This document shows positions 42,821 to 52,442 of a stretch of 64,000 nucleotides of DNA, one piece after another. Source of the stretch: Elusimicrobiales bacterium (GTDB lineage: Bacteria; Elusimicrobiota; Elusimicrobia; Elusimicrobiales; Elusimicrobiaceae); assembly GCA_041651175.1 (NCBI GenBank), contig JBAZJT010000014.1, positions 1 to 64,000 on the forward strand. Direction: 5' to 3'. The number at the start of each line of letters is the position of its first letter. The stretch's first letter is position 1. The translations under genes and the position numbers were made by a program. The notes under the pieces were generated by a model that searched no databases, was not told where the DNA came from, and saw only the letters and a program-made list of their open reading frames with translations.

Positions 42821-43148
42821 TGCGCTGTGGTGTGGCAAGCTGGCAAAATTGTTGCCGCATATAGCCACAGCAGGCATCAGTCCTCGAACTATTGCAAAAA
42901 TCTTACGCCGACTTCGGTTATCCATCTGCAATTTCCGGGATATTACACGCCAACAACACGGAACCGTCGGGCGGGAATTTGCTAGAATCATCAATAGATA
43001 TGCTCCCGGATAGGATTTATGAGTTAAAAGACGGGATTTCGGTTTATGGCGCAGCGGTATCCGGTGAGCATTTTCGTCAGGAGACTGTGAGCCGGAGCCC
43101 GTGAAGCATAAGCCGCCATTTTTGCCCAAAAGCTTATTCGGGGGCAAG
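42821..43148. other. Cassette right-hand junction, no supported gene
   Basis: 328 nt between the methyltransferase and the first recognisable wzt codons. Short open frames exist (for example 42892-43104) but none resembles a known family or has a ribosome site. Composition shifts from AT-richer to GC-rich around 43080-43150, which is the likely recombination boundary. Confidence 0.4.
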
Positions 43149-43457
43149 TGCATAAACGAGCCGATACGCGCCTACTCCAGCGGAATGCTGGCGCGGCTGG
43201 GGTTTTCGGTGGTAACCTCTCTTTCGCCGGACATCCTGCTGGTGGACGAGGTGCTGGCCGTGGGCGACATGGATTTCCAGAAAAAATGCCTGGCGCGGAT
43301 GCGGCAGTTCAAGCGGGACGGGGTAACGATGGTATTTGTCTCCCACGATATGGACGACGTGCGCGGCATCTGCGACCGTGCCGCCTGGCTGGAAAACCAC
43401 ACTCTCAAAATGATTGGGAAAACCGATGAAGTTGTCAGCCGTTATCTCGGCCATTGA
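43101..43457 (+). pseudogene. Truncated ABC export ATPase (wzt remnant, C-terminal half)
   Basis: From about 43149 the frame reads INEPIRAYSSGMLARLGFSV (ABC signature), DILLVDEVLAVGD (Walker B) and MVFVSHDMDD (H-loop), then a normal end SRYLGH. Walker A and the whole first half of the ATPase are missing, so it cannot hydrolyse ATP as an ABC subunit. Some 16 unrelated residues precede if translation starts at ATG 43101. It is the partner of the broken permease at 37947; the carbohydrate-binding C-terminal extension of some Wzt proteins is absent. Confidence 0.8.
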
Positions 43458-45663
43458 TTTGCGCGCGCGCAAGCCGCTTACCGCGGCGCTTTACATTTTT
43501 AATGTGGCGCTGTCCGGCTGTTTTCTGGCGCTGTCCGGCTGGTACGGCGGGCTGGCGCTGCGCCAGCACGATGCGGACCTGCCGGGCAGGGCGCAGGTCT
43601 ACTCTTTTTTGATTCCCTTCTTCAATCCGCTGGGAAGCTGGGCGGTGTCCTATATCTGGCTTGCGCTTTGCGCGGCGGCGTATTTCCTGTTCCTGTATTT
43701 CCGGCGGCGGCCCTTCTGGCTCATGCGCAAAATGGCGGAGAGAAGGCCCTCCTACCTGCTGGCCTGCGCCGTGTCCGACACTGTGGCATATTTCCTGATA
43801 AATCCGCTGGCCAGCTACGGTCTTGGGCGGATGCTGGTGGCGGCGGGGCTGTTTGCGGTTTCGGCGGCGCAGGTGTTCTGGTTCAGACCGCCGCGCGAAA
43901 ACGCGGGGTTCGCGGCGGAGGTTTCGCTGTCCTGGGAAAAATTGGTCCGGCGCATGGTGTGGTACGGCGCGGTGCTGTCGCTGTTTATAGTTGTGTGCGA
44001 GCCGCTCAGGCTGGCGCTAAAACCCCGGCTTGCCAACGAATACCAGGCCATTTACACCCGCACCATAATCAGCCGGCATGTGGTGGAAAACAAGGCCTAT
44101 ATATCCAACCTGATACCGGACACGCTGGCCGCGGACAGATTTCTGAAACTCAACGCTTTTGAGCATGAACATGCCCAGATGGCGCGCGGCCAGATAAACC
44201 ACATAGGCCAGATTCTGAACCCGCTCAACGAGTATCTGTGCGGAAAACCGGCAAATGAAATATACACCCAGTACGGCCTGGGCTTCACATTCCTGTACAA
44301 GCGGCTGATGGATTTGTTCGGCGGCATCAGCATAGAGAACTATTACAAGTGCCATAGCCTGCACACGGTTTATTACCTGCTGCTGGGGTTGCTGCTGCTG
44401 TACACGTTCCGGCGCGATAAGATATACGCCGCCGGCGCGTTCGGGATGTGCGGGTTCGCCATAAGCTCGCAATACTACGGCTTTCTGCTGGGGCCGGGGG
44501 CCTCGCCGGCGATACACGGCGCGGACCTGTTCGCGTTGTTTTTTCTGCTGCGGTATTTTGAAGCCGGGCGGATGCTCTGGGCAGTCGCGGCGGTTGCGGC
44601 CGGCGCGGCGGGGGTGCTGCTGAACTTCCATTTCGGGTTTCTGCTGCTGGCGGCGGTGGCGGCGGCGCTTGCGGTTTATTCGGCGGAAAAACACGGCATG
44701 AGGCGGGCCGCGGCATGGTCGCTTGCGCTGGCGGCGGTGGCGGCCGCGCTGCTGGCTTATTACCGGTTTATACTCAAACCCTACGACGTGTTCGGCTCGT
44801 TTTTTCTCAACGGGATGCTTTGCATCTCGCCGCCGGGCGCGGCGGTGAAGCTGGCGATAATATACTTGGCGGTTTCCTACGGTTTCGCGCTGGTTTTGCG
44901 GGGGCTGCGCTCCCCGGAGAAATATTTCTATCTGGCCGCGCTGTTTTACAATCAGGCGTTGCTGGCGTATTTTTTCAATTCCGGCAACACCAACCATCTG
45001 ATGCACTCATACCCGTTTATGGGGCTGCAATTATTTCTGATGCTCCATATCGCGGCTGAGCAATGGAAACGCCCGGCCTGGAAACTGGCGTTTTCGGCGG
45101 TTGCGGCGCTGCTGGTCATTGTCCAGGCCGGCGCAGCGGCCGGAATGTACCGGTCCAACGGGCAGCGCGCAAGGTTCTGGGACAATTTCAGGAATCACCA
45201 GAACTATCTGTGGCGTTTTGAGCGGGCGCATATCCTGTCCACCATAGACCCGCTGCCTCTGGAAGCCAGCGTGGACCTGATTCATAAATACGCGCCCGCG
45301 CAGGGGGAGGGGATACTTATATCCTCCCGGTACGACAATCTGCTGCCTTTTCTGGCGCAAAGGCGCAGCCTGCTGCCCTATTACGACATGTCCAATTACC
45401 TTATAACGCCGGAGCATTCCGGCAGGGCGCTGCTGTCGGCGCGGCGCGCCAGGCCGGACATACTGTTTGCCGACGCGGACATTGACCAGCCCCCGTCCGA
45501 CGCCTGGCGCCGGCTGGACGGCAGAATTAAATACTGGACCACGGAGCGCGACATCCGCTTTGCCAAGCAGCAGAAACTGCGCGAACTTTTTGAAGCCGCA
45601 AGCGCGGGCTACCGCAAGGTTGAAACCGCCGGCCTGCTGGCGGTGTATAGGAGGGTCCGCTGA
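43426..45663 (+). CDS. Large polytopic membrane protein, function unknown
   Basis: 745 aa from ATG 43426 (in-frame ATG at 43414 also possible), overlapping the wzt remnant by 32 nt. About a dozen hydrophobic helices, then a C-terminal soluble part (IDPLPLEASVDLIHKYAPAQGEGILISSRYDN...LLPYYDMSNYL). The plan, many helices plus an extracytoplasmic domain, is that of GT-C proteins or O-antigen assembly enzymes, but I see no diagnostic motif. GC-rich composition shows that the cassette has ended. Confidence 0.5.
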   Translation: MKLSAVISAIDLRARKPLTAALYIFNVALSGCFLALSGWYGGLALRQHDADLPGRAQVYSFLIPFFNPLGSWAVSYIWLALCAAAYFLFLYFRRRPFWLMRKMAERRPSYLLACAVSDTVAYFLINPLASYGLGRMLVAAGLFAVSAAQVFWFRPPRENAGFAAEVSLSWEKLVRRMVWYGAVLSLFIVVCEPLRLALKPRLANEYQAIYTRTIISRHVVENKAYISNLIPDTLAADRFLKLNAFEHEHAQMARGQINHIGQILNPLNEYLCGKPANEIYTQYGLGFTFLYKRLMDLFGGISIENYYKCHSLHTVYYLLLGLLLLYTFRRDKIYAAGAFGMCGFAISSQYYGFLLGPGASPAIHGADLFALFFLLRYFEAGRMLWAVAAVAAGAAGVLLNFHFGFLLLAAVAAALAVYSAEKHGMRRAAAWSLALAAVAAALLAYYRFILKPYDVFGSFFLNGMLCISPPGAAVKLAIIYLAVSYGFALVLRGLRSPEKYFYLAALFYNQALLAYFFNSGNTNHLMHSYPFMGLQLFLMLHIAAEQWKRPAWKLAFSAVAALLVIVQAGAAAGMYRSNGQRARFWDNFRNHQNYLWRFERAHILSTIDPLPLEASVDLIHKYAPAQGEGILISSRYDNLLPFLAQRRSLLPYYDMSNYLITPEHSGRALLSARRARPDILFADADIDQPPSDAWRRLDGRIKYWTTERDIRFAKQQKLRELFEAASAGYRKVETAGLLAVYRRVR

Positions 45664-45865
45664 TGGGCGCAATCCGGGCTGGGCGTATGGGAATGCGGGG
45701 GCGATATTTTATACCATTGCTTGCGTAGATGCTGATACTGGCGCCGCGTCTTCGCCGTAAACGGAGCGGTAATGCGGCTTATCGTTTCCGGCGGTTGCGC
45801 GCATGGGGTTTGGCGGATTGCGATGGTTTCGTCAGGATATGGCCGCGCTGCTGTGTCGGAGGGGC
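45664..45865. other. Gap upstream of the methyltransferase-glycosyltransferase fusion
   Basis: 202 nt. No supported gene. AT-rich patches (GATATTTTATACC at 45703-45715; GATACT at 45734) could hold a promoter, but none is spaced well. The reading frame of the next gene is open from 45803. Confidence 0.25.
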
Positions 45866-48247
45866 ATGATATCTGTTTACGATAAAAAACACCATGTGAA
45901 ACATTGCGGGCCAATGCCGCACGGCCGCGACGTGGCCGAAGGGCTTGGTTTTTACGGCGCCGTCGCCGCGATGCTGTCTGTTACAATAAAACCCGAAACG
46001 GTTCTGGACATTGGTTGCGCGAAAGGTTCCCTGGTCGAATGCCTGCGCGATATCGGCATTGACGCGCGCGGTGTGGACGTGTCGGAATACGCAATAAGTC
46101 ACACCCGTCATGATATAAGGCCGTTCTGCCAGGCGGTGGATATAGCTTCGTTCATTCCGCAGTGCGGGAAATACGATTTGATAACCTGCATGGAAATGCT
46201 GGAGCATTTGACGCCGGAACAAAGCGTTCTTGCAGTGGAAAAAATATGCCGGTGGACCGACGCCGCGCTCCTATTGGCATCCTCGCATGATTTTGACGAA
46301 TCGTCGCATAGCGACGTCCGCCCCAAAGATTACTGGCGGGATATGTTCGGGCGTTTCGGCTTCGTGGAGGATAAAACCTTTATTTTTGGCAGACTCATAT
46401 GCCGAGACGCGATGCTGTTCCGCCGGAAAGAAGGCGCCCTGGCGGCGGGGATTAAAACCTGCCTGCGTGCCGCGTCAAGCCGCGCTGCGCTGCGGTTGTG
46501 GGCCGGGCTGGCGCGGCGCAGACTGCCGCGCCTGCCGTTTCGCAATTTCGGCGAGGTGCTGCGCGTGCTGGTGCGGTTTGCCAACCGCAGAAGAATCAAG
46601 ATTGTTGCCGCCGCGCTCAAAAACGGTTTTGTGCCGCTGGTGGAGGAGGTTTTTCACCGACTGCGCATGGTGCAACTGTACCCTGATTGGGTTGTTGGAA
46701 TGATGGTTGCGCCCGCAGAACTGGAGCGGCAGCGTGGCGACCGGTTTGAGAAAATGCCAAAAATAAGCATTGCAACCCCGGTTTACAACACCGACGCCGG
46801 CGCGCTGACGGCAATGCTGGAATCCGTTCTGGCGCAGACCTATGCGAACTGGGAGTTGTGTCTGGCCGACGGGGCGTCCACTTTTCCGCATGTGCGGGAA
46901 ATTCTGGAAAAATATTCCAAAAAAGACCCGCGCATAAAAGTCAAGTTTCTGGATGAAAATGGCGGCATAGCCAAAAACTCCAATGCCGCGCTTGGAATGG
47001 CTGGCGGCGAGTATATCGGTTTGCTGGACCATGACGACCTGCTTTCCCCGGATGCGCTTTATGAGATTGTTCGCGCCATCCACACCTGTCCCGATGCGGA
47101 TGCGATTTATTCCGATGAGGATAAAATAACAGGGGATGGCCGTTTCCGGTTTGACCCTCATTTCAAGCCTGCTTGGTCGCCTGATGCGCTGCGCAGCCAT
47201 AACTACATAACGCATTTTTTTGTCGTGCGGGCGGCTCTCCTGGCCAAGATAGGTGGATTCAGGGAGGGCTATGACGGTTCTCAGGACTACGACCTGATAC
47301 TGCGGGCCTGCCATGTCGCGCGACAGGTGTTGCATATCCCCAGGATTCTCTATCATTGGCGCACTGTGGAAGGCTCTACGGCGTTAAATTCGTCGGCGAA
47401 GCTCTACGCTTACACCGCGGCGAAAAAAGCGCTGGCCTCGCATATTGAAAGCCTTGGCGGGAGGGGTTCTGTGACGGACGGCGATTTTGTCGGCTCATAT
47501 GTGGTTAACTACGAACTGGTGGAGAAGCCGGAAACCGCGCTGGCGGTGTTGGCGCCGGAAGACTGCGGAGAGTCTTATCTGCATGCGCTGCTTGACGGAA
47601 CCGGCTGGGGCAAGTTTTCCGCGCAGGTGATAACACAGCATGCCCGCCCCGATATTTCAATCGGCGGACGGACGGTGTCTTTTCGCCCCTCTTTTGTCCT
47701 TCCAGCTAACGCGAGGGCGGCGGCGTTTGTGGATTTTGGCTTGATTCCGCGCAGCCCCGGCTGGCTGGAAAAGCTGCTTATTCATGCCATGCGCGATGGC
47801 GTGGGCGCGGCTGGCGGAAAAACTTATTACCCCGGCGGAAGCGTGCATCAGGCCGGCTACTCCGTGCGCGGCGATTGCGCGCCGCTGCGCCTGCAGGAGC
47901 ATTGCGGGATATTCGGCTACAAGGGCAAGCTGAAAATCGCGCACAATGTATCGGCGGTGGCGCATTGTTTCGCGGTCCGGGCGGACGTGTTCCGCGAACT
48001 GGGCGGGTTTGACCCGCGCTACTCCTCTTATCTGCGCGCCATAGATTACTGCATGAAGGCACGCTCCGCCGGGAAACTTGTAGTGTGGACGCCGTTTGCC
48101 GAATTCACCCTGCCCAAGAGCTTCCCGGACAACACGCCGCAGGCGGAGCGGGCTTACTTCCTGGAAAAATGGAAAAAAGAGCTTGCCGCCGGCGACCCGT
48201 ACTACAATGCCAACTTCAACCCGGATCGCGCGGACTTCTCGCTTTAA
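45866..48247 (+). CDS. Fused SAM methyltransferase and GT2 glycosyltransferase
   Basis: 793 aa. Residues 1 to about 200 are a class I methyltransferase (VLDIGCAKGSLVECLRDIGI, YDLITCMEMLEHL). A helical linker follows, and from about 297 a GT-A glycosyltransferase of family 2 (ISIATPVYNTDAGALTAML, LLDHDDLLSPDAL with the metal-binding Asp residues, YSDEDKI, and DYDLILRACH). A second region after about 560 resembles the C-terminal GT2 half of O-antigen synthases but lacks a clear DxD. ATG 45866 has GGAGG only 3 nt upstream; ATG 45803 is the alternative. The stop codon is directly followed by the MITE-like element. Confidence 0.7.
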   Translation: MISVYDKKHHVKHCGPMPHGRDVAEGLGFYGAVAAMLSVTIKPETVLDIGCAKGSLVECLRDIGIDARGVDVSEYAISHTRHDIRPFCQAVDIASFIPQCGKYDLITCMEMLEHLTPEQSVLAVEKICRWTDAALLLASSHDFDESSHSDVRPKDYWRDMFGRFGFVEDKTFIFGRLICRDAMLFRRKEGALAAGIKTCLRAASSRAALRLWAGLARRRLPRLPFRNFGEVLRVLVRFANRRRIKIVAAALKNGFVPLVEEVFHRLRMVQLYPDWVVGMMVAPAELERQRGDRFEKMPKISIATPVYNTDAGALTAMLESVLAQTYANWELCLADGASTFPHVREILEKYSKKDPRIKVKFLDENGGIAKNSNAALGMAGGEYIGLLDHDDLLSPDALYEIVRAIHTCPDADAIYSDEDKITGDGRFRFDPHFKPAWSPDALRSHNYITHFFVVRAALLAKIGGFREGYDGSQDYDLILRACHVARQVLHIPRILYHWRTVEGSTALNSSAKLYAYTAAKKALASHIESLGGRGSVTDGDFVGSYVVNYELVEKPETALAVLAPEDCGESYLHALLDGTGWGKFSAQVITQHARPDISIGGRTVSFRPSFVLPANARAAAFVDFGLIPRSPGWLEKLLIHAMRDGVGAAGGKTYYPGGSVHQAGYSVRGDCAPLRLQEHCGIFGYKGKLKIAHNVSAVAHCFAVRADVFRELGGFDPRYSSYLRAIDYCMKARSAGKLVVWTPFAEFTLPKSFPDNTPQAERAYFLEKWKKELAAGDPYYNANFNPDRADFSL

Positions 48248-48418
48248 CCTGAATGTCTCAGTTGGTTGCGAGGACCGAGGCGAAAAAGCGCAAAATAATG
48301 ACGAACAAAATTATCCGCGCGCCTCACTGCGCGAAAGGATAATTTTGTGAAGGCAGTATGAAGCGATTTTTCGCCGAATCCCGCAATCCAACTGAAACAA
48401 ACTGAAACATTCAGGTTT
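48246..48418. mobile_element. MITE-like imperfect palindrome
   Basis: About 173 bp whose left arm (48246-48316) is the imperfect reverse complement of its right arm (48337-48418). The innermost 12 bp (48305-48316 with 48337-48348) pair perfectly, and the outer ends read AACCTGAATG / CATTCAGGTT. There is no coding frame. A half copy at 58072-58144 matches the left arm at roughly nine of ten bases. The element begins inside or directly after the stop codon of the upstream gene. Confidence 0.65.
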
Positions 48419-48438
48419 AAGAGTGGCTGCGCTTTTTC

Positions 48439-48444
48439 TACAAT
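48439..48444 (+). promoter_or_regulatory. -10 box giving a predicted leaderless mRNA
   Basis: TACAAT ends 6 nt before ATG 48451; no ribosome site is present. The matching -35 position reads TTTAAG, at the edge of the MITE-like element, so the element may supply part of the promoter. Confidence 0.5.
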
Positions 48445-48450
48445 TACCGC

Positions 48451-50505
48451 ATGGAACCATGCCCGCGCGGCAAGATTTCGCCGCTTAACTTCAACTTCCG
48501 GGATAAATTTCCCTACATCGCCTGCGGCGTTTTCGCATTATTGCTGCTTTCTTTTTCCGGCAGATACTTTCCCCTTAGCGAGGGCTGGTGGCAGACCTAC
48601 GGCTATCTGATTGCCGGCGGGCAGAAGCCTTATATTGATTTCCCGCTGGCCACCCCGCCGCTGTTCATATATTACACGCTGCTTGTGATGAAGCTGACGC
48701 AGTCTTTTTTTATCCAGCGGATGATTGGCGTGGCGGTTTTCACCGGCATATTATGGCTTACGGCCAGATGGCTTTCCTGTTATTTCTCCAGACCCGTCGC
48801 ATGGATAGTGGCGCTGACCGCCGCCTGTTTCCGCATATCGGACCAGGTGTTTATAGTCAACGATTATCACACGCTGGTTGACTTGCTGACAATTCTGGCG
48901 CTGCTGTTTTTTTTCGGCATCAGCAAATTGCGGGATACGGGCTCCCTCGTGAAACGTTATGCGCTGCTGGGGATTCTGACCGCGCTGCTTACGCTTGTAA
49001 AACAAAATGTCGGTTTGTTTCTTTTTGGTTCATTTCTGCTCGCGGCGCTGCTGCTGCCCGCCTGCTCCTGGAAAGCAAAAGTGACGGCGCTGGCCGCCAT
49101 GTGCGTCTCTTATGCCGCAATGGCTGCGGGAATAATTTCCATGTGCGCCCCCGGTTCCGTTCATGCTTTGCTGGGGCAGATACTGGCAAACGATGCGAAA
49201 GGAAGCGCGTTTACGGTGCTTACCCGTATCTTTATGGATTCATATAACGCCAGCCTGCTGCTTACCGGGGCGGAGATTTACATTCTCGTTCTGGCCGCGC
49301 GGATAATGGCAAAGCCGCCAGATTTGCGCGCCAAATCGGGCGCGGATATTGCGGCAATGGCGGTTATAACCGCTCTCGTTTTGGGTGTTATATTGACGGC
49401 AAAGCTGCCGGCCATGACAATCAGGCAGATTCTGGAGACGCTGCCGCTGACTCTTTGTTTCACGGTGATTCTGCATATCATTCACAAGGAACTGCCGAAT
49501 CCGCAAAGGAACACGGAAATAGTTTTTGCGCTGTTTCCCCTCCTCGCTTTAATTTACTGCACCACCCATACGGCCTGGTTTAACTGCGTCGGCATGTTTT
49601 TTGTGATGGCTTTCTGTCTGGGCTATGCCGCGCAGGCCTTGGGGCTGGAGCATAAATACACGCGCGCCGCTATGGCCGCCGCGCTGCTGTTTGCGGTGAT
49701 GACGGGCGTGTCAAAGATAAGAACCCCCTACAACTGGTGGGGGCTTGTGCAGGATTCCGTATACAGAGCCGGCTATGCGCTGCCTTACAGTCAGCTTGCC
49801 GGAATGCGGGTTGACAAAAAGACACATGATGCGTTTGCGGTTATCAAAGAAGCCATTGAATTATATGCCCCCGGAAACAGGGATGTGTACCTGTTCCCCA
49901 ATATTCCGATATTCTATTACCTGCACGGGAAACTGCCCCCCTATGGCAACATAGTGCAGTGGTTTGATTTCGCCACGGGACGGCAGCTGACCGCCGAATT
50001 CGCAGCCTTTCAGAAAGCGCCGCCGCCGCTTATCGTGATTTTTGACCCGCCCGACTCCGCTTACCAAAAACATCAGTTCGCCCTGCGGAAAATGCCGCAG
50101 AGGCAGGTTTTGTTCCGGGACAGATTCAACAAACTGGTGTCCGGGGGACAATATAAACAGGTGCATTTCAGCTTCTTTGCCAACGAATTCCGCCCCGGCA
50201 ATCCGGCCTTTATTGAGCCTGTGTCCAGAACTGTTGTGGTGGTAAACGGCGGCGCCGCGGGCATGAAATATTCAGCGCTATCCCGCCGGTTTGGCTCGGG
50301 GCGCTTCAGGATTGCGCGCATAATAGGGGGGGATGCGCATCTGTCTCCGTCCGGGCGGACCATTATGCACGGAGACCGCGTTGACATTGTTGCCGGCAAG
50401 GATATCGCCTCGGCATTGGTGCAGGCTCTTGGATATATTGAGCGGGAGCCGCAATACTATACCCTGCGCATTCTGGCGCGCAGCGACCGCAGGCCCGGGA
50501 TTTGA
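48451..50505 (+). CDS. Large polytopic membrane protein, GT-C-like
   Basis: 684 aa. A short cytoplasmic N terminus, about eleven hydrophobic helices up to residue 440, and a soluble C-terminal domain of some 230 residues. PLSEGWWQTYGYLIAGGQKPYIDFPLATPP is like the first loop of dolichyl/polyprenyl-phosphate-sugar transferases (PMT/ArnT-like: an acidic residue followed by YP/YxD), which favours a GT-C glycosyltransferase. The acceptor is unknown. It is likely expressed from its own leaderless promoter. Confidence 0.5.
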   Translation: MEPCPRGKISPLNFNFRDKFPYIACGVFALLLLSFSGRYFPLSEGWWQTYGYLIAGGQKPYIDFPLATPPLFIYYTLLVMKLTQSFFIQRMIGVAVFTGILWLTARWLSCYFSRPVAWIVALTAACFRISDQVFIVNDYHTLVDLLTILALLFFFGISKLRDTGSLVKRYALLGILTALLTLVKQNVGLFLFGSFLLAALLLPACSWKAKVTALAAMCVSYAAMAAGIISMCAPGSVHALLGQILANDAKGSAFTVLTRIFMDSYNASLLLTGAEIYILVLAARIMAKPPDLRAKSGADIAAMAVITALVLGVILTAKLPAMTIRQILETLPLTLCFTVILHIIHKELPNPQRNTEIVFALFPLLALIYCTTHTAWFNCVGMFFVMAFCLGYAAQALGLEHKYTRAAMAAALLFAVMTGVSKIRTPYNWWGLVQDSVYRAGYALPYSQLAGMRVDKKTHDAFAVIKEAIELYAPGNRDVYLFPNIPIFYYLHGKLPPYGNIVQWFDFATGRQLTAEFAAFQKAPPPLIVIFDPPDSAYQKHQFALRKMPQRQVLFRDRFNKLVSGGQYKQVHFSFFANEFRPGNPAFIEPVSRTVVVVNGGAAGMKYSALSRRFGSGRFRIARIIGGDAHLSPSGRTIMHGDRVDIVAGKDIASALVQALGYIEREPQYYTLRILARSDRRPGI

Positions 50506-50530
50506 GCGGAGCCGCTATATTTTCTATAAT
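50502..50530 (+). promoter_or_regulatory. Promoter for a leaderless rpmB mRNA
   Basis: TTGAGC (50502-50507), a 17-nt spacer and TATAAT (50525-50530). The -10 ends 6 nt before ATG 50537, so the start site should be the A of ATG. There is no Shine-Dalgarno sequence. The -35 overlaps the stop of the preceding gene. Confidence 0.7.
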
Positions 50531-50536
50531 TATCCC

Positions 50537-50722
50537 ATGGCATATAAGTGCAAAATCTGCGGGAAGCGCCCGGTATCGGGCAACTCGTACAGCCATTCCC
50601 ACAAGGCGACAAAGCGGACATTCCGTCCCAACCTTCAGAAACAGAAGGTTCGCCTTGAAGGGAAAACCCAGTCCGCCTATGTGTGCACGGCGTGCATACG
50701 GTCGGGCCTGGCTCCGAGATAA
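50537..50722 (+). CDS. rpmB: Ribosomal protein L28
   Basis: 61 aa. MAYKCKICGKRPVSGNSYSHS, TKRTFRPNLQKQKV and CTACIRSGL match L28; the CKIC and CTAC pairs form the zinc-ribbon variant. L28 sits in the 50S subunit. The short length is normal. The promoter geometry predicts a leaderless message. The next gene's GTG follows the stop directly, so a membrane protein is co-transcribed with a ribosomal protein. Confidence 0.93.
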   Translation: MAYKCKICGKRPVSGNSYSHSHKATKRTFRPNLQKQKVRLEGKTQSAYVCTACIRSGLAPR

Positions 50723-52438
50723 GTGAAGTTTCCCGAAATATCAGACCGGGCGCAGGCGATTACGGCCAAAGTCCTGCTTGCGCTCGGCCTTTTGCTTGCC
50801 TTTTTAACGTTCTTCCAGCCCGCCGGAAACCCGGATTTTTTCTGGCATTTGTCGGCGGGAAAATTCATAACTGAAAATTTCGCCTTTCCCCGCGCGGATT
50901 TTCTGAGCTGGAGCCGCGCCGGCGCCCCCTGGGTGGATTTTGAATGGCTGTCGCAGGTGATTTACCAGCTGCTGTGGCGCGCGGGCGGGCTTTGGGCGGA
51001 GTACGCGCTTAAAATATTGCTGCTGGCGGGCGCGCTGGCGGCTTTTGCGCTGCATATGCGGCTTTACCGCGCGGCGGACAAGGTGTGGGCGCTGGCGCCG
51101 CTGTGGGCCGCCGCGCTGCTGCCCAGCCTGGACATAAGGCCGGAAAATTTCACCCTCCTGTTTTTCGTTCTGGAATTTTATCTGCTGGACAAAATCCGGC
51201 TTGCGGCGGAAATGCCGCGCGCATTGCCCGTTTTCGGGATTTCGCTGGCGGGCTTTGCGCTGTGGGGCAATTTGCACGCGGGCTGCGTTTACGGCGCGCT
51301 GCTGGCGGCGTTTTTCGCGGCGGGGGAATATGCGCGGCGGGATATTGCAAGAGCGCGGCTGTTTTCGCTTGTTACTCTGGCCGCCGCGCTGGGGCCGCTG
51401 GCAAACCCCTACGGCGCGGGAATTTACCGCGTCGCGCTGGCGCATTACGGCGACATGGCCAGCCTTCAGGATTATATACTGGAGTGGCAGCCCGCCTCGG
51501 TGCTGAACATGGCGCAGCGTCCGTACTGGTTTCTGGTGGCGGTTTGTTTGGGCGCGCTGCTCTGGCGCAGCATACGGCATAAGGATGTCCCGCCGGCGCA
51601 CTTGATGGCGGCGCTTTATTTCGGGCTGGCGTCTTCCCGATACTCGCGGCAGACGATGTTTTTCGCCGCCGTGGCCGTGCCCGTGTCCGTCTGCGCGCTG
51701 GGCGCCGCGCATTCGCCCCGGCTGAAAACCGCCTGGCGGCTGGCGCTGGCGCTGATTTTCGCGGCGACGGCGGCGCATCTGGCGGTGTGGATGAAAGACA
51801 GCCTCGGCAAAAGCCCCTGGAAAAATTCGGCCACCGCTTCCGGCGCGGTCAATTATCTGGCTGCCAACAGGGAGCGGCTGGCTCCGCTGCGCATGTACAA
51901 TCCCTGGGGATGGGGCGGGTATATCGGCTACAAGCTGTATCCCGGCTACAGGATTTTCCAGGACGGCAGGTATATTTTTCACGGCAACCTGGAGGAGATA
52001 TACCGCGCCGAAACCGGCCCCGCGCACTGGGCGGAATTCATGGACACATACGGCTTTGGCCTTGTCGTGCTCAACCGGCTGCGCGGCGTTGCCGTGTTTG
52101 ACAAGGCAACGCGCGCCGGCAGGACGGTGATTCTCAAAAGGCCGCACTATCTGGTTTACATGCCCAAGGACCGCTGGGCGCTGGTTTACTGGGACGCATA
52201 TGCGCTGGTGTTTGTCCGCCGGGCCGCGGCGGACGGCGGCTGGCTTGAGGAAAATTCCTATGCAATCGCCAGGCCTGACGACGAGGAGGCTGTTTCCGCC
52301 GCGCTGTCCGACGGGGAGATAGACGCGGGCCAGTTTGAAGCGGAACTGGCGCGGCTGCAAAAGTCGTTGTCCGCTTCCGGCGCGCTGGGCGACACGCGGG
52401 ATGAGTTCAACCGCTGGCGCGGGCTTGGCGCGCGCTGA
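50723..52438 (+). CDS. Polytopic membrane protein of the D-x-W/F-WHL-x-x-G family
   Basis: 571 aa. NPDFFWHLSAGKFITEN, PRADFLSWSRAGAPWVDFEWLSQV is the hallmark start of a large family of bacterial membrane proteins with a GT-C-like helix bundle and a C-terminal extracytoplasmic domain (here YNPWGWGGYIGYKLYPGYRIFQDGRYIF). Function is not established; a polyprenyl-linked sugar transferase is likely. The GTG at 50723 follows the rpmB stop immediately. It converges with the glpT-like gene, with only 4 nt between the stops. Confidence 0.6.
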   Translation: MKFPEISDRAQAITAKVLLALGLLLAFLTFFQPAGNPDFFWHLSAGKFITENFAFPRADFLSWSRAGAPWVDFEWLSQVIYQLLWRAGGLWAEYALKILLLAGALAAFALHMRLYRAADKVWALAPLWAAALLPSLDIRPENFTLLFFVLEFYLLDKIRLAAEMPRALPVFGISLAGFALWGNLHAGCVYGALLAAFFAAGEYARRDIARARLFSLVTLAAALGPLANPYGAGIYRVALAHYGDMASLQDYILEWQPASVLNMAQRPYWFLVAVCLGALLWRSIRHKDVPPAHLMAALYFGLASSRYSRQTMFFAAVAVPVSVCALGAAHSPRLKTAWRLALALIFAATAAHLAVWMKDSLGKSPWKNSATASGAVNYLAANRERLAPLRMYNPWGWGGYIGYKLYPGYRIFQDGRYIFHGNLEEIYRAETGPAHWAEFMDTYGFGLVVLNRLRGVAVFDKATRAGRTVILKRPHYLVYMPKDRWALVYWDAYALVFVRRAAADGGWLEENSYAIARPDDEEAVSAALSDGEIDAGQFEAELARLQKSLSASGALGDTRDEFNRWRGLGAR

Positions 52439-52442
52439 AAAA

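Noticed and set aside
42892..43104. 70-codon frame at the cassette junction
   Set aside because: No ATG, no ribosome site and no family resemblance; probably leftover sequence.
43101..43457. Functional ABC ATPase
   Set aside because: Walker A and the first half of the domain are missing.
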